Made by a program: the position numbers and the translations under genes. Positions 35,001 through 43,762 of a stretch of 64,000 nucleotides of DNA are shown in pieces. The notes below the pieces were generated by a model that was not told the DNA's origin, ran no database searches, and saw nothing but the letters and a program-made list of their open reading frames with translations. This DNA is from Rarobacter incanus (lineage in GTDB: Bacteria > Actinomycetota > Actinomycetes > Actinomycetales > Cellulomonadaceae): positions 124,001 to 188,000 of the forward strand of contig NZ_VFNV01000001.1 of the NCBI RefSeq assembly GCF_006715765.1. Direction: 5' to 3'. The stretch's first letter is position 1. Every line of letters starts with the position of its first letter.

Positions 35001-35584
35001 TGTCGGACCACCCGTTGTATGGCCTGGAACCCCTGCTCGCGCGGGAGGGCGAAACCTCGATTGTCAACCTCACGGCCGACGAGGAACGCCCCGATGGATC
35101 CCACGTCAAAATTGCCGGGCTGATCACGCAGATTCAGCGAAAGATGTCGAAAAAGGGGGACGCGTTCGCAACCGTCACGATCGAAGACCTGGAGGGTTCG
35201 ATCGACGTGATGTTCTTCGGGGACACGTACCTGGCGTATTCGACGGCGCTGGCCGAAGACCAGGTTGTGACGATCCGTGGCCGCATTCGCCGCCGCGAGG
35301 ATGAGGTGTCGTTGCAGGCGTTCGAGATGACAATCCCGGATGTGACCGTGGGAGACGATGCGCCGCTGGTGCTGTCGGTGCAGTATTCGCGATGCACCAG
35401 GCCGGTGGTGGAGGAACTCAAGGCGATCCTGCAGTCGTATCCCGGGCGCTCCGCGGTGCACATGCGCCTGGCGCAACCCGGACGCACGACGGTGATGAAG
35501 CTGGGGGACGGCCTGCGCGTGGAGCGCACGGCGGACCTGTTCGGCAGTATCAAGGCCCTGTTGGGGCCGCACGCGGTGTCGTGA
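32036..35584 (+). CDS. dnaE: DNA polymerase III alpha subunit
   Basis: Main replicative polymerase. The 1182 residues match DnaE1. An N-terminal PHP domain starts at HMHCHTEYSMLDGA (about 9) and retains metal-binding histidines and acids (proofreading-type in actinobacteria). The polymerase palm has GPGRGSGAGSMAAY (about 381) and the catalytic aspartates of DFDVDFDERRRGEVI (about 421), then VQTYGTIK-like QIVTYGTIKTKQALKD. The fingers follow, then helix-hairpin-helix repeats and an OB-fold (about 1020-1105, HVKIAGLITQIQRKMSKKG). Likely transcribed alone from a leaderless promoter, in the same direction as the his operon 60 bases downstream. Confidence 0.98.
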   Translation: MPAASDFAHMHCHTEYSMLDGAARIDDLVKEVARLEQPAVAMTDHGYLFGAFEFWQKATAAGVKPIIGLEAYLTPGTSRHDRTRVRWSERPDDPDDVSARGAYTHITLWAENNTGMHNLFRLGSEASLDGQMGKWPRADRELLERYSQGLIGATGCPSGEVQTRLRLGQWDEAVRAAGEFQDIFGKDNYYVELMDHGIDIERRTFSDLIELSKAIGAPLITTNDLHYVKKQDAYSQEALLAVNSGDPLTEPTKAQGGKRFAFDGEGYYVKTTEEMYALFPDHQQGCRNALELALRCEVSFDTDANYMPDFPCPPGEDETSWFIKEVEKGLHLRYPQGIPDAVRKQANYETEVIVQMGFPGYFLVVADFINWAKEHGIRVGPGRGSGAGSMAAYAMRITDLDPLEHGLIFERFLNPERVSMPDFDVDFDERRRGEVIRYVTEKYGEDRVSQIVTYGTIKTKQALKDSARLLGMPFAMGEKLTKALPPAIMGKDISLGGIFNPEDKRYKEADEFRQLHTADPDAQRVVELARGIEGLKRQWGVHAAGVIMSSHPLIDIIPIMRRPQDGAVITQFDYPTCERLGLIKMDFLGLRNLTILDDALDNIVHNGKAPLVLEELSLDDPDTYQLLARGETLGVFQLDGGPMRSLLKLMKPDNFEDISAVLALYRPGPMGVNSHTNYALRKNGLQPVEPIHPELEEPLADVLGGTYGLIVYQEQVMAAAQKLAGFTLGQADVLRRAMGKKKKSELDKQQADFFAGMSANGYSSEAQETLWKVLESFADYAFNKAHTAAYGLVSYWTAYLKAHYPAEYMAALLTSTRGDKDKSAIYLSECRRMGITVLPPDVNESVALFTAVGKDIRFGLSAVRNVGQNVVAEIVAAREQRGRYTSFTDFLDKVPAVVCNKRTIESLIKAGAFDSLGHVRRALVNIHEQAVDSVIGVKRKEAEGQFDLFADLAGDGQDASSFALDIPEVPEWHKKQLLAFERDMLGLYVSDHPLYGLEPLLAREGETSIVNLTADEERPDGSHVKIAGLITQIQRKMSKKGDAFATVTIEDLEGSIDVMFFGDTYLAYSTALAEDQVVTIRGRIRRREDEVSLQAFEMTIPDVTVGDDAPLVLSVQYSRCTRPVVEELKAILQSYPGRSAVHMRLAQPGRTTVMKLGDGLRVERTADLFGSIKALLGPHAVS

Positions 35585-35640
35585 TGCGGCTCGCTCGGCT
35601 CTCTGGAGGGCGCACGGGCGGGCGGCCCCGCCGCACCTAA

Positions 35641-35646
35641 TAGAAT
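35641..35646 (+). promoter_or_regulatory. Candidate leaderless promoter of hisD (-10 TAGAAT)
   Basis: TAGAAT (5 of 6 to consensus) ends seven bases before GTG 35654. The -10 overlaps the alternative ATG at 35645, which therefore could not be on the mRNA. No clear -35. Confidence 0.55.
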
Positions 35647-35653
35647 GGACGAT

Positions 35654-37012
35654 GTGATTCGACGTATTGACCTGCGAAACAAGCCCCTGAGCAACAGCGA
35701 ACTGCGGCAAGCCCTTCCACGCCCCGAGGTGAGCGTCGACGATGCGGCCCAGATCGTTGCACCGATCATGCACGAGGTCAAGGAGCGCGGCGCTGCGGCG
35801 CTGCGCGATCTTTCGCAGAGGTTCGATAGCACGAGGCCCGCTCATCTGCGGGTTCCCGCCGCCGCCTTGCAAGCAGCGCTGGAACAGCTAGATCCCGACT
35901 TGCGGGAATCGTTGACGGAAGCGATTGCGCGCGTGCGTCAGGTGCACGAGGCGCAGGTGCCGCGCGACTTTACGGTCGACGTTGCGCCGGGGGCCCAAGT
36001 GCGCCAGCGATGGATTCCGGTGCAGCGCGTGGGGCTCTACGTGCCCGGCGGGTTGGCGGTCTACCCGTCGTCGGTGATCATGAACGTTGTCGCCGCGCAG
36101 AGCGCGGGAGTCCCTTCATTGGCGGTCACTTCGCCGCCCCAGGCGAGTAACTCCGGCTTGCCGCACCCGACCATTCTCGCGGCGTGCGCGCTGCTTGGCA
36201 TCACCGAGGTGTATGCGGTGGGCGGAGCGCAGGCCATCGCGATGCTTGCTTATGGCGCCGCAGGAGAAACAGCGGACGACGACGCCGTCCTGTGTGAACC
36301 GGTGGACGTGATTACCGGACCCGGCAACGTCTACGTCGCCGCCGCAAAACGCCTGGTGCGAGGCATCGTGGGGATCGATTCCGAGGCCGGTCCGACCGAA
36401 ATCGCCATTGTGGCGGATTCAACCGGCGACCCCGACTTCATCGCAAGTGACATGATTTCGCAGGCCGAGCATGATCCCAACGCCGCCGCCGTACTCGTCA
36501 CAAACGACGTGTCGCTGGCGGATGCCGTTGAGGTGCGCGTTGCGCGCCGCACCGAGGTGACGCCCAACCGCGAGAGAGTCGAGATCGCGCTCGCCGGCCC
36601 GCAATCGGCGGTAGTGGTGGTGGACGACATGGAACAGGGCCTGCGCGTGGTGGATGCATACGGCGCGGAGCACCTGGAGATTCACACTGCGGACGCCCAC
36701 GACTTGGCGCAGCGGGTGACGTCGGCCGGGGCGATCTTCGTCGGGCCGTACTCGCCGGTTTCGCTCGGCGACTACATGGCCGGCTCTAACCACGTCCTGC
36801 CCACCGGCGGGGTTTCGCGCTACGCATCGGGCCTCGGCGTGCACTCGTACATGAAGGCCGTCCAGGTAATCGAATACTCCGCTGCCGCGCTGGACGCAAT
36901 AGGCACCAAGATCGTGCGGTTTGCCAACGCGGAGCACCTGCCAGCCCACGGGGAAGCAATCACGGCCCGCCTCGATCAATCACGTGGCACTGCCACCGAT
37001 ACGGAGCGCTGA
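35654..37012 (+). CDS. hisD: Histidinol dehydrogenase
   Basis: Last two steps of histidine synthesis: NAD-dependent, zinc-containing oxidation of histidinol to histidine. The 452 residues show VGLYVPGGLAVYPSSVIMN (about 123), AVGGAQAIAMLAYG (about 195), TGPGNVYVAAAKR, EAGPTEIAIVAD, QAEHDPNAAAVL (metal and catalytic His region) and VGPYSPVSLGDYMAGSNHVL with the late zinc ligands. I prefer GTG 35654 over ATG 35645 because the ATG lies inside the likely -10. First gene of the his operon. Confidence 0.95.
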   Translation: MIRRIDLRNKPLSNSELRQALPRPEVSVDDAAQIVAPIMHEVKERGAAALRDLSQRFDSTRPAHLRVPAAALQAALEQLDPDLRESLTEAIARVRQVHEAQVPRDFTVDVAPGAQVRQRWIPVQRVGLYVPGGLAVYPSSVIMNVVAAQSAGVPSLAVTSPPQASNSGLPHPTILAACALLGITEVYAVGGAQAIAMLAYGAAGETADDDAVLCEPVDVITGPGNVYVAAAKRLVRGIVGIDSEAGPTEIAIVADSTGDPDFIASDMISQAEHDPNAAAVLVTNDVSLADAVEVRVARRTEVTPNRERVEIALAGPQSAVVVVDDMEQGLRVVDAYGAEHLEIHTADAHDLAQRVTSAGAIFVGPYSPVSLGDYMAGSNHVLPTGGVSRYASGLGVHSYMKAVQVIEYSAAALDAIGTKIVRFANAEHLPAHGEAITARLDQSRGTATDTER

Positions 37013-37015
37013 ACA

Positions 37016-38155
37016 GTGACGGATTCGCAACCGGCATGGCCGGTTCCATTGCGTCCGGAACTGCGATCGGAACGGCCCTATGGGGCCCCGCAACTGGACG
37101 TTCCCATCTTGCTGAACGTCAACGAAAACCCCTATCAACCGTCCGCCGATGTCGTCAGCGACATCGCCGCAGCGGTTGCCGCGGCCGCGACAACCCTCAA
37201 CCGGTACCCGGATCGCGACTTTTTGGCGCTGCGAGCCGACCTGGCGGGCTACCTGCGCGCGGAATCGGGCGTGGACCTTGCCGCGCAGAACATGTGGGCC
37301 GCCAACGGATCGAATGAGGTCATGGCGCACATATTCGGCGCGTTCGGCGGGCCCGGTCGCACGGCGCTTTCCTTTGCTCCCACCTATTCGATGTACGCGG
37401 AGTACGCCCGAGATTCCCACACCGACTGGATGGTGGGTCAAAGAGATGGCTCGTTTGCCATCGATCCCGCGGTGGCCGCGCGGACGATCACGGATGTTCA
37501 ACCGTCGATTATCTTGCTCACCAGTCCAAACAACCCGACCGGTACCGCCCTCGAGCCGGAGGTGCTGCGCGCAGTCCTCGCCGCAGCCGCGAAGGTGCGT
37601 GTCGACGACGCGCCCGCGGTGGTCGTGGTCGACGAGGCGTACGCGGAATTCCGCCGCGAGGGCGTGCCCTCCGCACTCGAGCTGCTCGGCGACTACCCGA
37701 ACCTCATCGTCACTCGGACCATGTCCAAGGCGTTTGCGGCGGCGGGCCTGCGCCTGGGCTACGCCGCTGCGGATCCACGGGTCGTTGACTGCCTACAAAT
37801 TGTGCGCCTTCCCTACCACCTCTCCGCCATCACCCAGGCCGCGGCCCGGGCGGCGCTGCGTCACCAATCCGAGCTGCTATCGAAGGTCGCGGATCTTCGC
37901 GCCGAGCGGGACGCCTTGGTGAGTTGGCTGCGCGGGCGCCGACTGGATGGGAAGCCGCTGACGGTCGCGGATTCCGACGCCAATTTCGTGTATTTTGGAC
38001 TGTTCCCGGACCGGCACGCCGTGTGGCAAGGCCTGCTTGACCGCGGCGTTCTAATCCGCGAGGTCGGACCAGACGGCTGGTTGCGGGTATCGGTGGGGAC
38101 CCCCGCAGAGACGGAAGCATTCAAGCAAGCACTGATAGAGGTGGCAGGAATATGA
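37016..38155 (+). CDS. hisC: Histidinol-phosphate aminotransferase
   Basis: PLP-dependent class I aminotransferase that makes histidinol phosphate. The 379 residues carry [10 protein letters not shown] (about 30), [23 protein letters not shown] (about 162), [10 protein letters not shown] (about 202) and the PLP lysine in [17 protein letters not shown] (about 232-248). GTG start three bases after hisD with GGAG upstream; its stop overlaps hisB by 4 bases. Confidence 0.96.
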   Translation: MTDSQPAWPVPLRPELRSERPYGAPQLDVPILLNVNENPYQPSADVVSDIAAAVAAAATTLNRYPDRDFLALRADLAGYLRAESGVDLAAQNMWAANGSNEVMAHIFGAFGGPGRTALSFAPTYSMYAEYARDSHTDWMVGQRDGSFAIDPAVAARTITDVQPSIILLTSPNNPTGTALEPEVLRAVLAAAAKVRVDDAPAVVVVDEAYAEFRREGVPSALELLGDYPNLIVTRTMSKAFAAAGLRLGYAAADPRVVDCLQIVRLPYHLSAITQAAARAALRHQSELLSKVADLRAERDALVSWLRGRRLDGKPLTVADSDANFVYFGLFPDRHAVWQGLLDRGVLIREVGPDGWLRVSVGTPAETEAFKQALIEVAGI

Positions 38156-38763
38156 GCGAGGCCAACGACCGCACCGCCAGCGTGGAACGTTCCACATCCG
38201 AATCGACGGTAAGCGTTGCCATCAATCTCGATGGGTCGGGAACCGCGGACATCGAAACCTCGGTGCCCTTCTTCGACCACATGCTCACCGCGCTATCGCG
38301 GCATTCGCTGATCGACATGACCATCAGGTCAAGCGGTGACACGCATATCGACGTCCACCACACCGTCGAGGACACCGCGATCGTCCTCGGCGAAGCACTG
38401 CGGATCGCCCTTGGTGACAAGGCGGGTATCTCCAGATTCGGTGACGCCACGGTTCCCCTCGACGAGGCTCTCGCCCAGGCGATCGTGGACGTATCGGGCC
38501 GCCCCTACTTTGTGCATGAGGGTGAGCCTGCTGGGCAGGAATATCACCTGATCGGGGGGCACTTCACGGGTTCGCTGACGCGACACGTCTTGGAATCCTT
38601 GGCGTATCACGCGGGGATTTGCCTGCACATGCGGGTGCTGGCCGGACGCGACCCGCACCACATCGTGGAGGCCCAATTCAAGGCCCTAGCAAGGGCGCTG
38701 CGGGCGGCCGTGCAGCCCGACCCGCGCGTCCAGGGAATACCCTCGACAAAGGGAGCACTGTGA
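38152..38763 (+). CDS. hisB: Imidazoleglycerol-phosphate dehydratase
   Basis: Manganese enzyme that dehydrates imidazole glycerol phosphate; monofunctional here (203 residues, no phosphatase domain). Metal-binding motifs are duplicated: [13 protein letters not shown] (about 39), [17 protein letters not shown] (about 66), [20 protein letters not shown] (about 132) and [17 protein letters not shown] (about 166). ATG overlapping hisC by 4 bases; its TGA overlaps the GTG of the next, unknown gene. Confidence 0.97.
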   Translation: MSEANDRTASVERSTSESTVSVAINLDGSGTADIETSVPFFDHMLTALSRHSLIDMTIRSSGDTHIDVHHTVEDTAIVLGEALRIALGDKAGISRFGDATVPLDEALAQAIVDVSGRPYFVHEGEPAGQEYHLIGGHFTGSLTRHVLESLAYHAGICLHMRVLAGRDPHHIVEAQFKALARALRAAVQPDPRVQGIPSTKGAL

Positions 38764-39212
38764 ACAACGCACCCACCACGCGCGCGGTGTTGATGACGCA
38801 GGTCGCAACCGCCGAAGCGCTCGCGGCCACCTGCGCGATTCACGGCGTGCAGGCGACGGCCCTGCCCAGCGAGATCGGTGCGTACATTCCGAGCGACGCC
38901 GCGACGGCCGAGCGCCTGGCCACGTCGCTGAGCAGCGCAATCACCGCAGTCCCGTTCCTGCTGCTATCGGTGGCCGACGACCGGCTCAGCGTCCACCGCT
39001 ACCAAGACGGGGAGCGTGGCGAGGACGTGCCGGGGGCGCTCGTCCTCGATTCCTTGCCTGCGGACGTGGAGAATTTTCTGCTCGGCACGGTCACCATCGG
39101 CGACCTCGCGGGTGGCGTCGATTCAGGTTCGATCGGGCGCTGGAAGGCGCTGCGAATCCTTGCCAGGACATCGCGCGCGCTCAAGGCGCAGGCGAAGGGA
39201 CGCACCGAATGA
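38760..39212 (+). CDS. Unknown protein embedded in the his operon
   Basis: A 150-residue protein I do not recognise. It overlaps hisB by 4 bases (GTGA) and hisH by 4 bases (ATGA), so it is translationally coupled to both. The sequence has an alpha/beta look: an Ala-rich first half ([20 protein letters not shown], then [18 protein letters not shown]) and a second half with [20 protein letters not shown] and a basic tail ([16 protein letters not shown]). No signal peptide, membrane segment or obvious catalytic motif. I recall unannotated genes at this hisB-hisH position in related actinobacteria. A role in histidine synthesis or its control is inferred only from position. Confidence 0.8.
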   Translation: MNNAPTTRAVLMTQVATAEALAATCAIHGVQATALPSEIGAYIPSDAATAERLATSLSSAITAVPFLLLSVADDRLSVHRYQDGERGEDVPGALVLDSLPADVENFLLGTVTIGDLAGGVDSGSIGRWKALRILARTSRALKAQAKGRTE

Positions 39213-39856
39213 GCGCACCTGGGGTCGTTGTATTCGATTACGGATTCGGAAATGTCCGCTCCGCGGTCAGGGCTCTCGAACACGTCGGCGCGAGCGTTAG
39301 TTTGTCCGGTGATTTCGATGAAGCGATGCAAGCGCAGGCGCTGGTCATCCCCGGGGTTGGCGCCTTCGCCGCCTGCGTGGATGCGCTGCGCGCCAAACGC
39401 GGTGACTGGATCGTCGAGCGACGCCTGGCCGGGGGACGCCCCGTTTTCGGGATCTGCGTCGGAATGCAGATCATGTTCGAACGCGGAATCGAGCACGGCC
39501 AAGACGCGCTGGGTCTGGGGCAATGGGAAGGCACGGTCGATCGCCTCGAGGCGCAGGTCGTCCCGCACATGGGATGGGACACCGTGACGGTCCCCGCCGG
39601 GTCGGCGCTGTTCGACGGGATCGCCGATGAGCGGTTCTACTTCGTCCACTCGTACGCGGCGCGCACGTTCCCGCTGTTGGATGCGCCGCCGACAAGCGGG
39701 GCCTTCACTCACCCGCTCGTTACCTGGTCGGACCACGGGGGGCCCTTCGTGGCGGCCGTCGAGAATGGGCCGCTGATGGCGACCCAATTCCACCCCGAAA
39801 AATCCGGGGACGCGGGCGCCCACCTGCTGCGCAACTGGTTGCGCAGCATCTCCTGA
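39209..39856 (+). CDS. hisH: Imidazole glycerol phosphate synthase, glutaminase subunit
   Basis: Glutamine amidotransferase feeding ammonia to HisF. The 215 residues contain VFDYGFGNVRS at the start, the oxyanion strand VIPGVGAFAACVDAL (about 46), the nucleophile Cys83 in GICVGMQIMFERG and the His195/Glu197 dyad in TQFHPEKSGDAG. It overlaps the preceding unknown gene by 4 bases. hisF and hisG are not in the window, so the partner subunit is encoded elsewhere. Confidence 0.96.
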   Translation: MSAPGVVVFDYGFGNVRSAVRALEHVGASVSLSGDFDEAMQAQALVIPGVGAFAACVDALRAKRGDWIVERRLAGGRPVFGICVGMQIMFERGIEHGQDALGLGQWEGTVDRLEAQVVPHMGWDTVTVPAGSALFDGIADERFYFVHSYAARTFPLLDAPPTSGAFTHPLVTWSDHGGPFVAAVENGPLMATQFHPEKSGDAGAHLLRNWLRSIS

Positions 39857-39906
39857 CCTAGTTGTACCTCCCGTCCCCACACACCTTCACGAAAGCGAGC
39901 CAGGCC

Positions 39907-40647
39907 ATGACCGGTCCGACCCTGCCCCCACTCACACTTCTGCCTGCCGTCGACGTGGCAGAGGGCCAAGCCGTCCGGCTAGTACAGGGAGAGGCGGGAT
40001 CTGAGACGTCATACGGCGATCCGCTGTCCGCGGCGCTGGACTGGCAGCGCGGCGGTGCGAGCTGGATCCACCTCGTCGATCTGGATGCCGCATTCGGGCG
40101 CGGAAGCAACGCCGAATTGCTTGCCGAGGTGGTGGGGCGCCTGGACGTCGACGTCGAACTCTCAGGGGGAATCCGCGACGACGAGTCGCTTCGTCGCGCG
40201 CTTGCCACGGGATGCCGGCGCGTGAACATCGGCACCGCGGCGCTGGAGAACCCGGAATGGACCGCGCGCATCATCTCGGAATTCGGCGATCGCGTCGCGG
40301 TCGGCCTGGACGTTCGCGGGACTACCCTTGCGGCCCGGGGGTGGACGCGCGATGGCGGTGACCTGTGGGAGGTGCTTGCCCGTTTGGACGCCGCCGGATG
40401 CTCTCGATACGTGGTGACCGACGTTACCAAGGACGGGACGCTGCGCGGCCCCAACCTGGAACTACTCGCCGAGGTGGCGGAACGTGCCAACGCCCCGGTG
40501 GTCGCGTCTGGAGGCATTTCGTCGCTTGACGATTTGGTCGCTCTGCGCTCCCTGGTGGCGCAGGGCGTCGACTCGGCAATCGTCGGCAAGGCGCTGTACG
40601 CGGGCGCGTTTACCCTGCCAGAAGCGATCGCGGTGGCCGAGAAATAG
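39907..40647 (+). CDS. priA: Bifunctional HisA/TrpF isomerase PriA
   Basis: A (beta-alpha)8 barrel sugar isomerase that in actinobacteria serves both histidine (ProFAR isomerase) and tryptophan (PRA isomerase) synthesis. The 246 residues have [20 protein letters not shown] with the first catalytic Asp (about 11), [12 protein letters not shown], the PriA-specific Arg-Trp pair in [12 protein letters not shown] (about 142-153), the second catalytic Asp in [15 protein letters not shown] (about 171-185) and [12 protein letters not shown]. The ATG at 39907 gives the conserved N-terminus; the frame is open 45 bases upstream without support. Dual function is known for the family; I infer it from the RGW motif. 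Confidence 0.93.
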   Translation: MTGPTLPPLTLLPAVDVAEGQAVRLVQGEAGSETSYGDPLSAALDWQRGGASWIHLVDLDAAFGRGSNAELLAEVVGRLDVDVELSGGIRDDESLRRALATGCRRVNIGTAALENPEWTARIISEFGDRVAVGLDVRGTTLAARGWTRDGGDLWEVLARLDAAGCSRYVVTDVTKDGTLRGPNLELLAEVAERANAPVVASGGISSLDDLVALRSLVAQGVDSAIVGKALYAGAFTLPEAIAVAEK

Positions 40648-41435
40648 TGGTCGCGCCTGATCCGGCGAGCGGCGCCGGCGGTACGGACGTCGGCGCTCAC
40701 GCGTGCGCCCCGCGTGGGGTTGGCAGGACGCTGCCGCCCACCTCCGCATTCGCCGGGGACGACGGGCGCCCGGATCCCGCGCTCGCCAGCGCGCTGGAAG
40801 AGTTCCGCGCGGGCGCCGGCTCCTTGACCCGGGTCGTGGCGGCATTGCGTCACGCGCGCGTCCTGATACCGATGCTTCCCGAATTGGTTTCGGAAGGAAG
40901 CGACGAGTCCGGCCACCGCGTCGAGAAGGAGGCCGCGGCGGGCATCGTGGCCGTCGATGGCGGCGACGGGCGCACCGCGCTCCCGGTGTTTTCTTCGATG
41001 GCTCAACTCACCGCGTGGCATGCCAGGGCCCGGCCCGTGCCGATGCCGGGCGAATTCGCGGCTCTCGCCGCAATCGAGCAGAACTGGTCGTTGCTGGTGA
41101 TCGATCCTTCATCCGCCCGCGCAGCGGTCATTCCCCGCACCGCGATGTGGGCCCTGGCGCGCGAACAGCCTTGGGAGCCCGCGGCGGAGCCGGGCTTTGT
41201 CGCTGCGGACGTGGCAAAGGAAATGGTCTTTGTGGCGACGGGCGTCGACCACGTGGCGACGGCCCGCGTCGTGGGCACGCGAACCGATGGCGTGCGGGTC
41301 ACTCTCGGCCTCGATGCGGGGCTGTCACGCGCGCAACTCGAAACCGTGGTGGCCCGCGTCAATCGGGCCTTTGCTGCCTCGCACACGGTGGCGTCGCGGA
41401 TCGATTCGGTGAGCCTCAAGATCACTTCGGCATAG
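40647..41435 (+). CDS. SseB family protein
   Basis: A 262-residue protein whose GTG shares one base with the priA stop. The first ~35 residues are disordered; the SseB N-terminal-type domain spans about 45-165 (ALEEFRAGAGSLTRVVAALRHARVLIPML, TALPVFSSMAQLTAWHARARPVPM). The remainder resembles the enhancing-serine-sensitivity/SseB C-terminal half. Actinobacterial his operons commonly end with an SseB gene, then infC follows. Function in these bacteria is unknown to me. Confidence 0.82.
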   Translation: MVAPDPASGAGGTDVGAHACAPRGVGRTLPPTSAFAGDDGRPDPALASALEEFRAGAGSLTRVVAALRHARVLIPMLPELVSEGSDESGHRVEKEAAAGIVAVDGGDGRTALPVFSSMAQLTAWHARARPVPMPGEFAALAAIEQNWSLLVIDPSSARAAVIPRTAMWALAREQPWEPAAEPGFVAADVAKEMVFVATGVDHVATARVVGTRTDGVRVTLGLDAGLSRAQLETVVARVNRAFAASHTVASRIDSVSLKITSA

Positions 41436-41558
41436 CCGCGGCCGCAGGCCCGGGTGCGCCGATGCGGTCTCAAGTTGCGCGACCAACCCGTGGGCGCGGG
41501 GCGGTGGTGGCACCGTGCTGTTCCGAGGCGAACGGGGCGGGGCGGTTCCTTGAATTCC

Positions 41559-41918
41559 CTAGCGAACCGGGCCGGTCAGGTCCTCGCCCGGCCCCTGGCC
41601 GACGGGGTCCGGGAATTCGGAGGCCTCCCTGAAGGCAAGCTGGAGCGAGCGGAGTCCATCGCGCAAGGATCGAGCGTGCTGAGATCCCAGATCGGGCGCC
41701 GAAGCCGTGATGAGTCCGGCCAGCGCCACAATGAGCTTGCGGGCCTCGTCCAAATCTTTTTCTTGTTCGGACCCCGGCCCCTCACCCAATCCGCACTTGA
41801 CTGCTGCCGCGCTCATGAGGTGCACGCTTGCCGTGGTGATGATCTCGACGGCAGGGACATCGGCGATGTCGCGCAGCGCGGATTCGGCATCAAATTCGGG
41901 TGCATCATTCCTAGTCAC
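41559..41918 (-). CDS. DUF1844 family protein
   Basis: A 119-residue cytoplasmic, mostly helical protein. The stretch DVPAVEIITTASVHLMSAAAVKCGLGE, followed by DLDEARKLIVALAGLITASAP, is typical of DUF1844, a family of unknown function regularly found next to infC in actinobacteria. GTG start; a GACAAT hexamer lies six bases upstream, so it may be leaderless. It converges with the SseB gene (123-base gap with no terminator I can see) and diverges from the PAS gene. Confidence 0.85.
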   Translation of the reverse strand: MTRNDAPEFDAESALRDIADVPAVEIITTASVHLMSAAAVKCGLGEGPGSEQEKDLDEARKLIVALAGLITASAPDLGSQHARSLRDGLRSLQLAFREASEFPDPVGQGPGEDLTGPVR

Positions 41919-42170
41919 AGTCCCATTGTCTCGTATATTCTCGGAATGTACGAGCCCGCCCGGCTCGGGCGTTATGTCCGGATCGTGCGGTGCGTTTGCT
42001 CAGGGTCGAGCATTGTTCGCGACGAGGAAAGAAGTTCATCGGGTGGGGCGCAATAATGAGACGTTGACCACCCGGGGCGGTGCCGCACCATTGGTGAGGC
42101 CGGACGGCGCCGTGGCTGCGCCGGGCAATCCGGTTCCGGGCGGCCGAGAAACTATGCGAAAGGCTTGCAG

Positions 42171-43520
42171 ATGGGACCAAGCGTGATTCCCACCGGCGTT
42201 GTGCGGGAGCTGCCGGCGGGTGAAATCCTCTTTTCGACTACGTCGAGGGAAGGAATCATCACCGGAGCGAACAGCGCCTTTACCGCGGCCATGCGGTACA
42301 GCCTCGCGGAGCTCGTTGGCGAGCCCCACAGCGTGGTCCGGCATCCGGATATGCCCGGCGGCATATACGCGCTGTGGTGGTCCGAGCTGCTGGCCGGCAG
42401 GCCGGCATCGGCGTACATGCTGAATCTTGCGGGAGATGGCGCATCCTCATGGGCATTTTCCGTGGCGGTTCCCGTCGCGACCGACAAGTTTCTCTCGGTG
42501 CGCATCGAAATATCGTGTGCCGAACACCATCAGGTTCTCCGCCACGCGTACGACGTCGCGCGCGCGTCGGAACGAAAGATGCGCAATGGGGGATTGAGCA
42601 GGGACGAGGCCGCCGCGGAGTCGGCCACCATAATCAATAGCTTGCTGGCCGAAGCGGGGTACGGAAGCTACCGCCAGATGGCATCGACGGTGGTTCCCCA
42701 AGAGGTCGCGCGGTGGCATCGGGCTCCGCGGCCGCCGCTGCCGGCAGCCGTGATGCGCGAGGGGCACGAAATCGGCCGGGTGCTGTCCGCCACCAAGGAA
42801 ATCGATGAGGAACTGCACCAGATCCGTGCCAGCGCAGCGAAATACACGCAGCTCATCGACAGTCTTTCCGCCGCGTCGCAGCAACTGGTTGACGGTCTCG
42901 AAGACCTTGTGGACGCGGTGCAAAGCGCGGCGCACGCGTGCACAGAGCATTCGGACAGTGCGCCGGTGCTTGTCGGAACCAGTAAGGCAGCGGTGACCAT
43001 TGCCGCGACAGCGCAGGAGGAATTGGAGGCTTTACCCGTCGGGCTTCAGGGTGCGGCCGCCGACATCGCGCAGCTGAGCTTGGTCGAGGCGATAGGGGAG
43101 TTGCACAGTGCGGCGGCCGAATCTTTCGCCGTCGAGATCGCTCGCGGTGCTGCGGGCGGCGATGCCATGGCCAGTCTCGATACGCTGGTCGTTGCGCTCA
43201 CCGACACCGTCAACGGAATCGATTCGCTGTGGCGTCAGGTCACGGCGAGCACCTTCGATGTGGCGGCGCGCGTGGAGGCGTCGACGGCGACGCTCGCGGA
43301 GTTTCGGCGGATGCTCTTGAACTGGCGAAACCTGGTCGTGAGGTTCCGCAGGTCTCACGCCGTCGCGCAGTACCTTTCCGAGGTGGATCGACGAGAAGCC
43401 GCCACCCGGCGGCAAATGGCAGCACTGCTGGAGCTTGCACAGTCGGCACATCAACTGGGGGCGGCCGTTGACGTGGATTCGATGCGCTCCGCAATCGGGA
43501 AGCTCGATGCTCGCCATTGA
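42171..43520 (+). CDS. Aer-like PAS domain protein with degenerate helical signalling region
   Basis: A 449-residue soluble protein. Residues about 18-120 form a PAS domain close to the redox PAS of the aerotaxis receptor Aer: GIITGANSAFTAAMRYSLAELVG, then the diagnostic PHSVVRHPDMPGGIYALWW with the histidines and tryptophans that lie at the FAD site in Aer. The rest is long alpha-helical sequence (about 190-440) laid out like a chemoreceptor signalling hairpin but without the conserved tip, and there is no membrane segment. ATG 42171 has AAAGG upstream; an in-frame TTG lies six bases earlier. It is a single gene between DUF1844 and infC with no chemotaxis genes nearby, so the output partner is unknown. 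Confidence 0.75.
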   Translation: MGPSVIPTGVVRELPAGEILFSTTSREGIITGANSAFTAAMRYSLAELVGEPHSVVRHPDMPGGIYALWWSELLAGRPASAYMLNLAGDGASSWAFSVAVPVATDKFLSVRIEISCAEHHQVLRHAYDVARASERKMRNGGLSRDEAAAESATIINSLLAEAGYGSYRQMASTVVPQEVARWHRAPRPPLPAAVMREGHEIGRVLSATKEIDEELHQIRASAAKYTQLIDSLSAASQQLVDGLEDLVDAVQSAAHACTEHSDSAPVLVGTSKAAVTIAATAQEELEALPVGLQGAAADIAQLSLVEAIGELHSAAAESFAVEIARGAAGGDAMASLDTLVVALTDTVNGIDSLWRQVTASTFDVAARVEASTATLAEFRRMLLNWRNLVVRFRRSHAVAQYLSEVDRREAATRRQMAALLELAQSAHQLGAAVDVDSMRSAIGKLDARH

Positions 43521-43655
43521 GCAAGGCTGTGGTACTATTTTCATTACGTCTATGGCCGCGGATGCAAACCCGTGGCAAGGACGCGTAAAGAGGAGTCCTG
43601 CTCCCACCTAGTCCGCAATTGTTGCTCAGGCACTTCAGCGTTCAGGTCAGTGCGA

Positions 43656-43724
43656 ACCACCATAGTGGTGTGTTTTCGCGCGCTTGCAGGCCTCCGCTCT
43701 ACGGCAGCGGGGGCCTTTCTCGTT
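43656..43724 (+). promoter_or_regulatory. Structured infC leader with attenuator-like hairpin
   Basis: Hairpin 1: ACCAC (43656-43660), loop CATA, GTGGT (43665-43669), followed by GTGTTTTC. Hairpin 2: AGGCCTCCGCT (43688-43698), 7-base loop, AGCGGGGGCCT (43706-43716), an 11-bp stem followed by TTCTCGTT, resembling a weak intrinsic terminator. Both lie between a likely promoter near 43533 (TACTAT) and the infC start. They may mediate feedback by IF3 or L20, as infC leaders do in other bacteria. The rest of 43521-43762 holds nothing else I can identify. Confidence 0.55.
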
Positions 43725-43762
43725 GCCGCGAAATGTTTGATTTCACATGTGAGGAGCACACC

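Noticed and set aside
43733-43762. ATG 43733 as the infC start
   Set aside because: No ribosome site, and the added residues are not part of IF3; the ATC at 43763 has an ideal GAGGAG and the conserved start.
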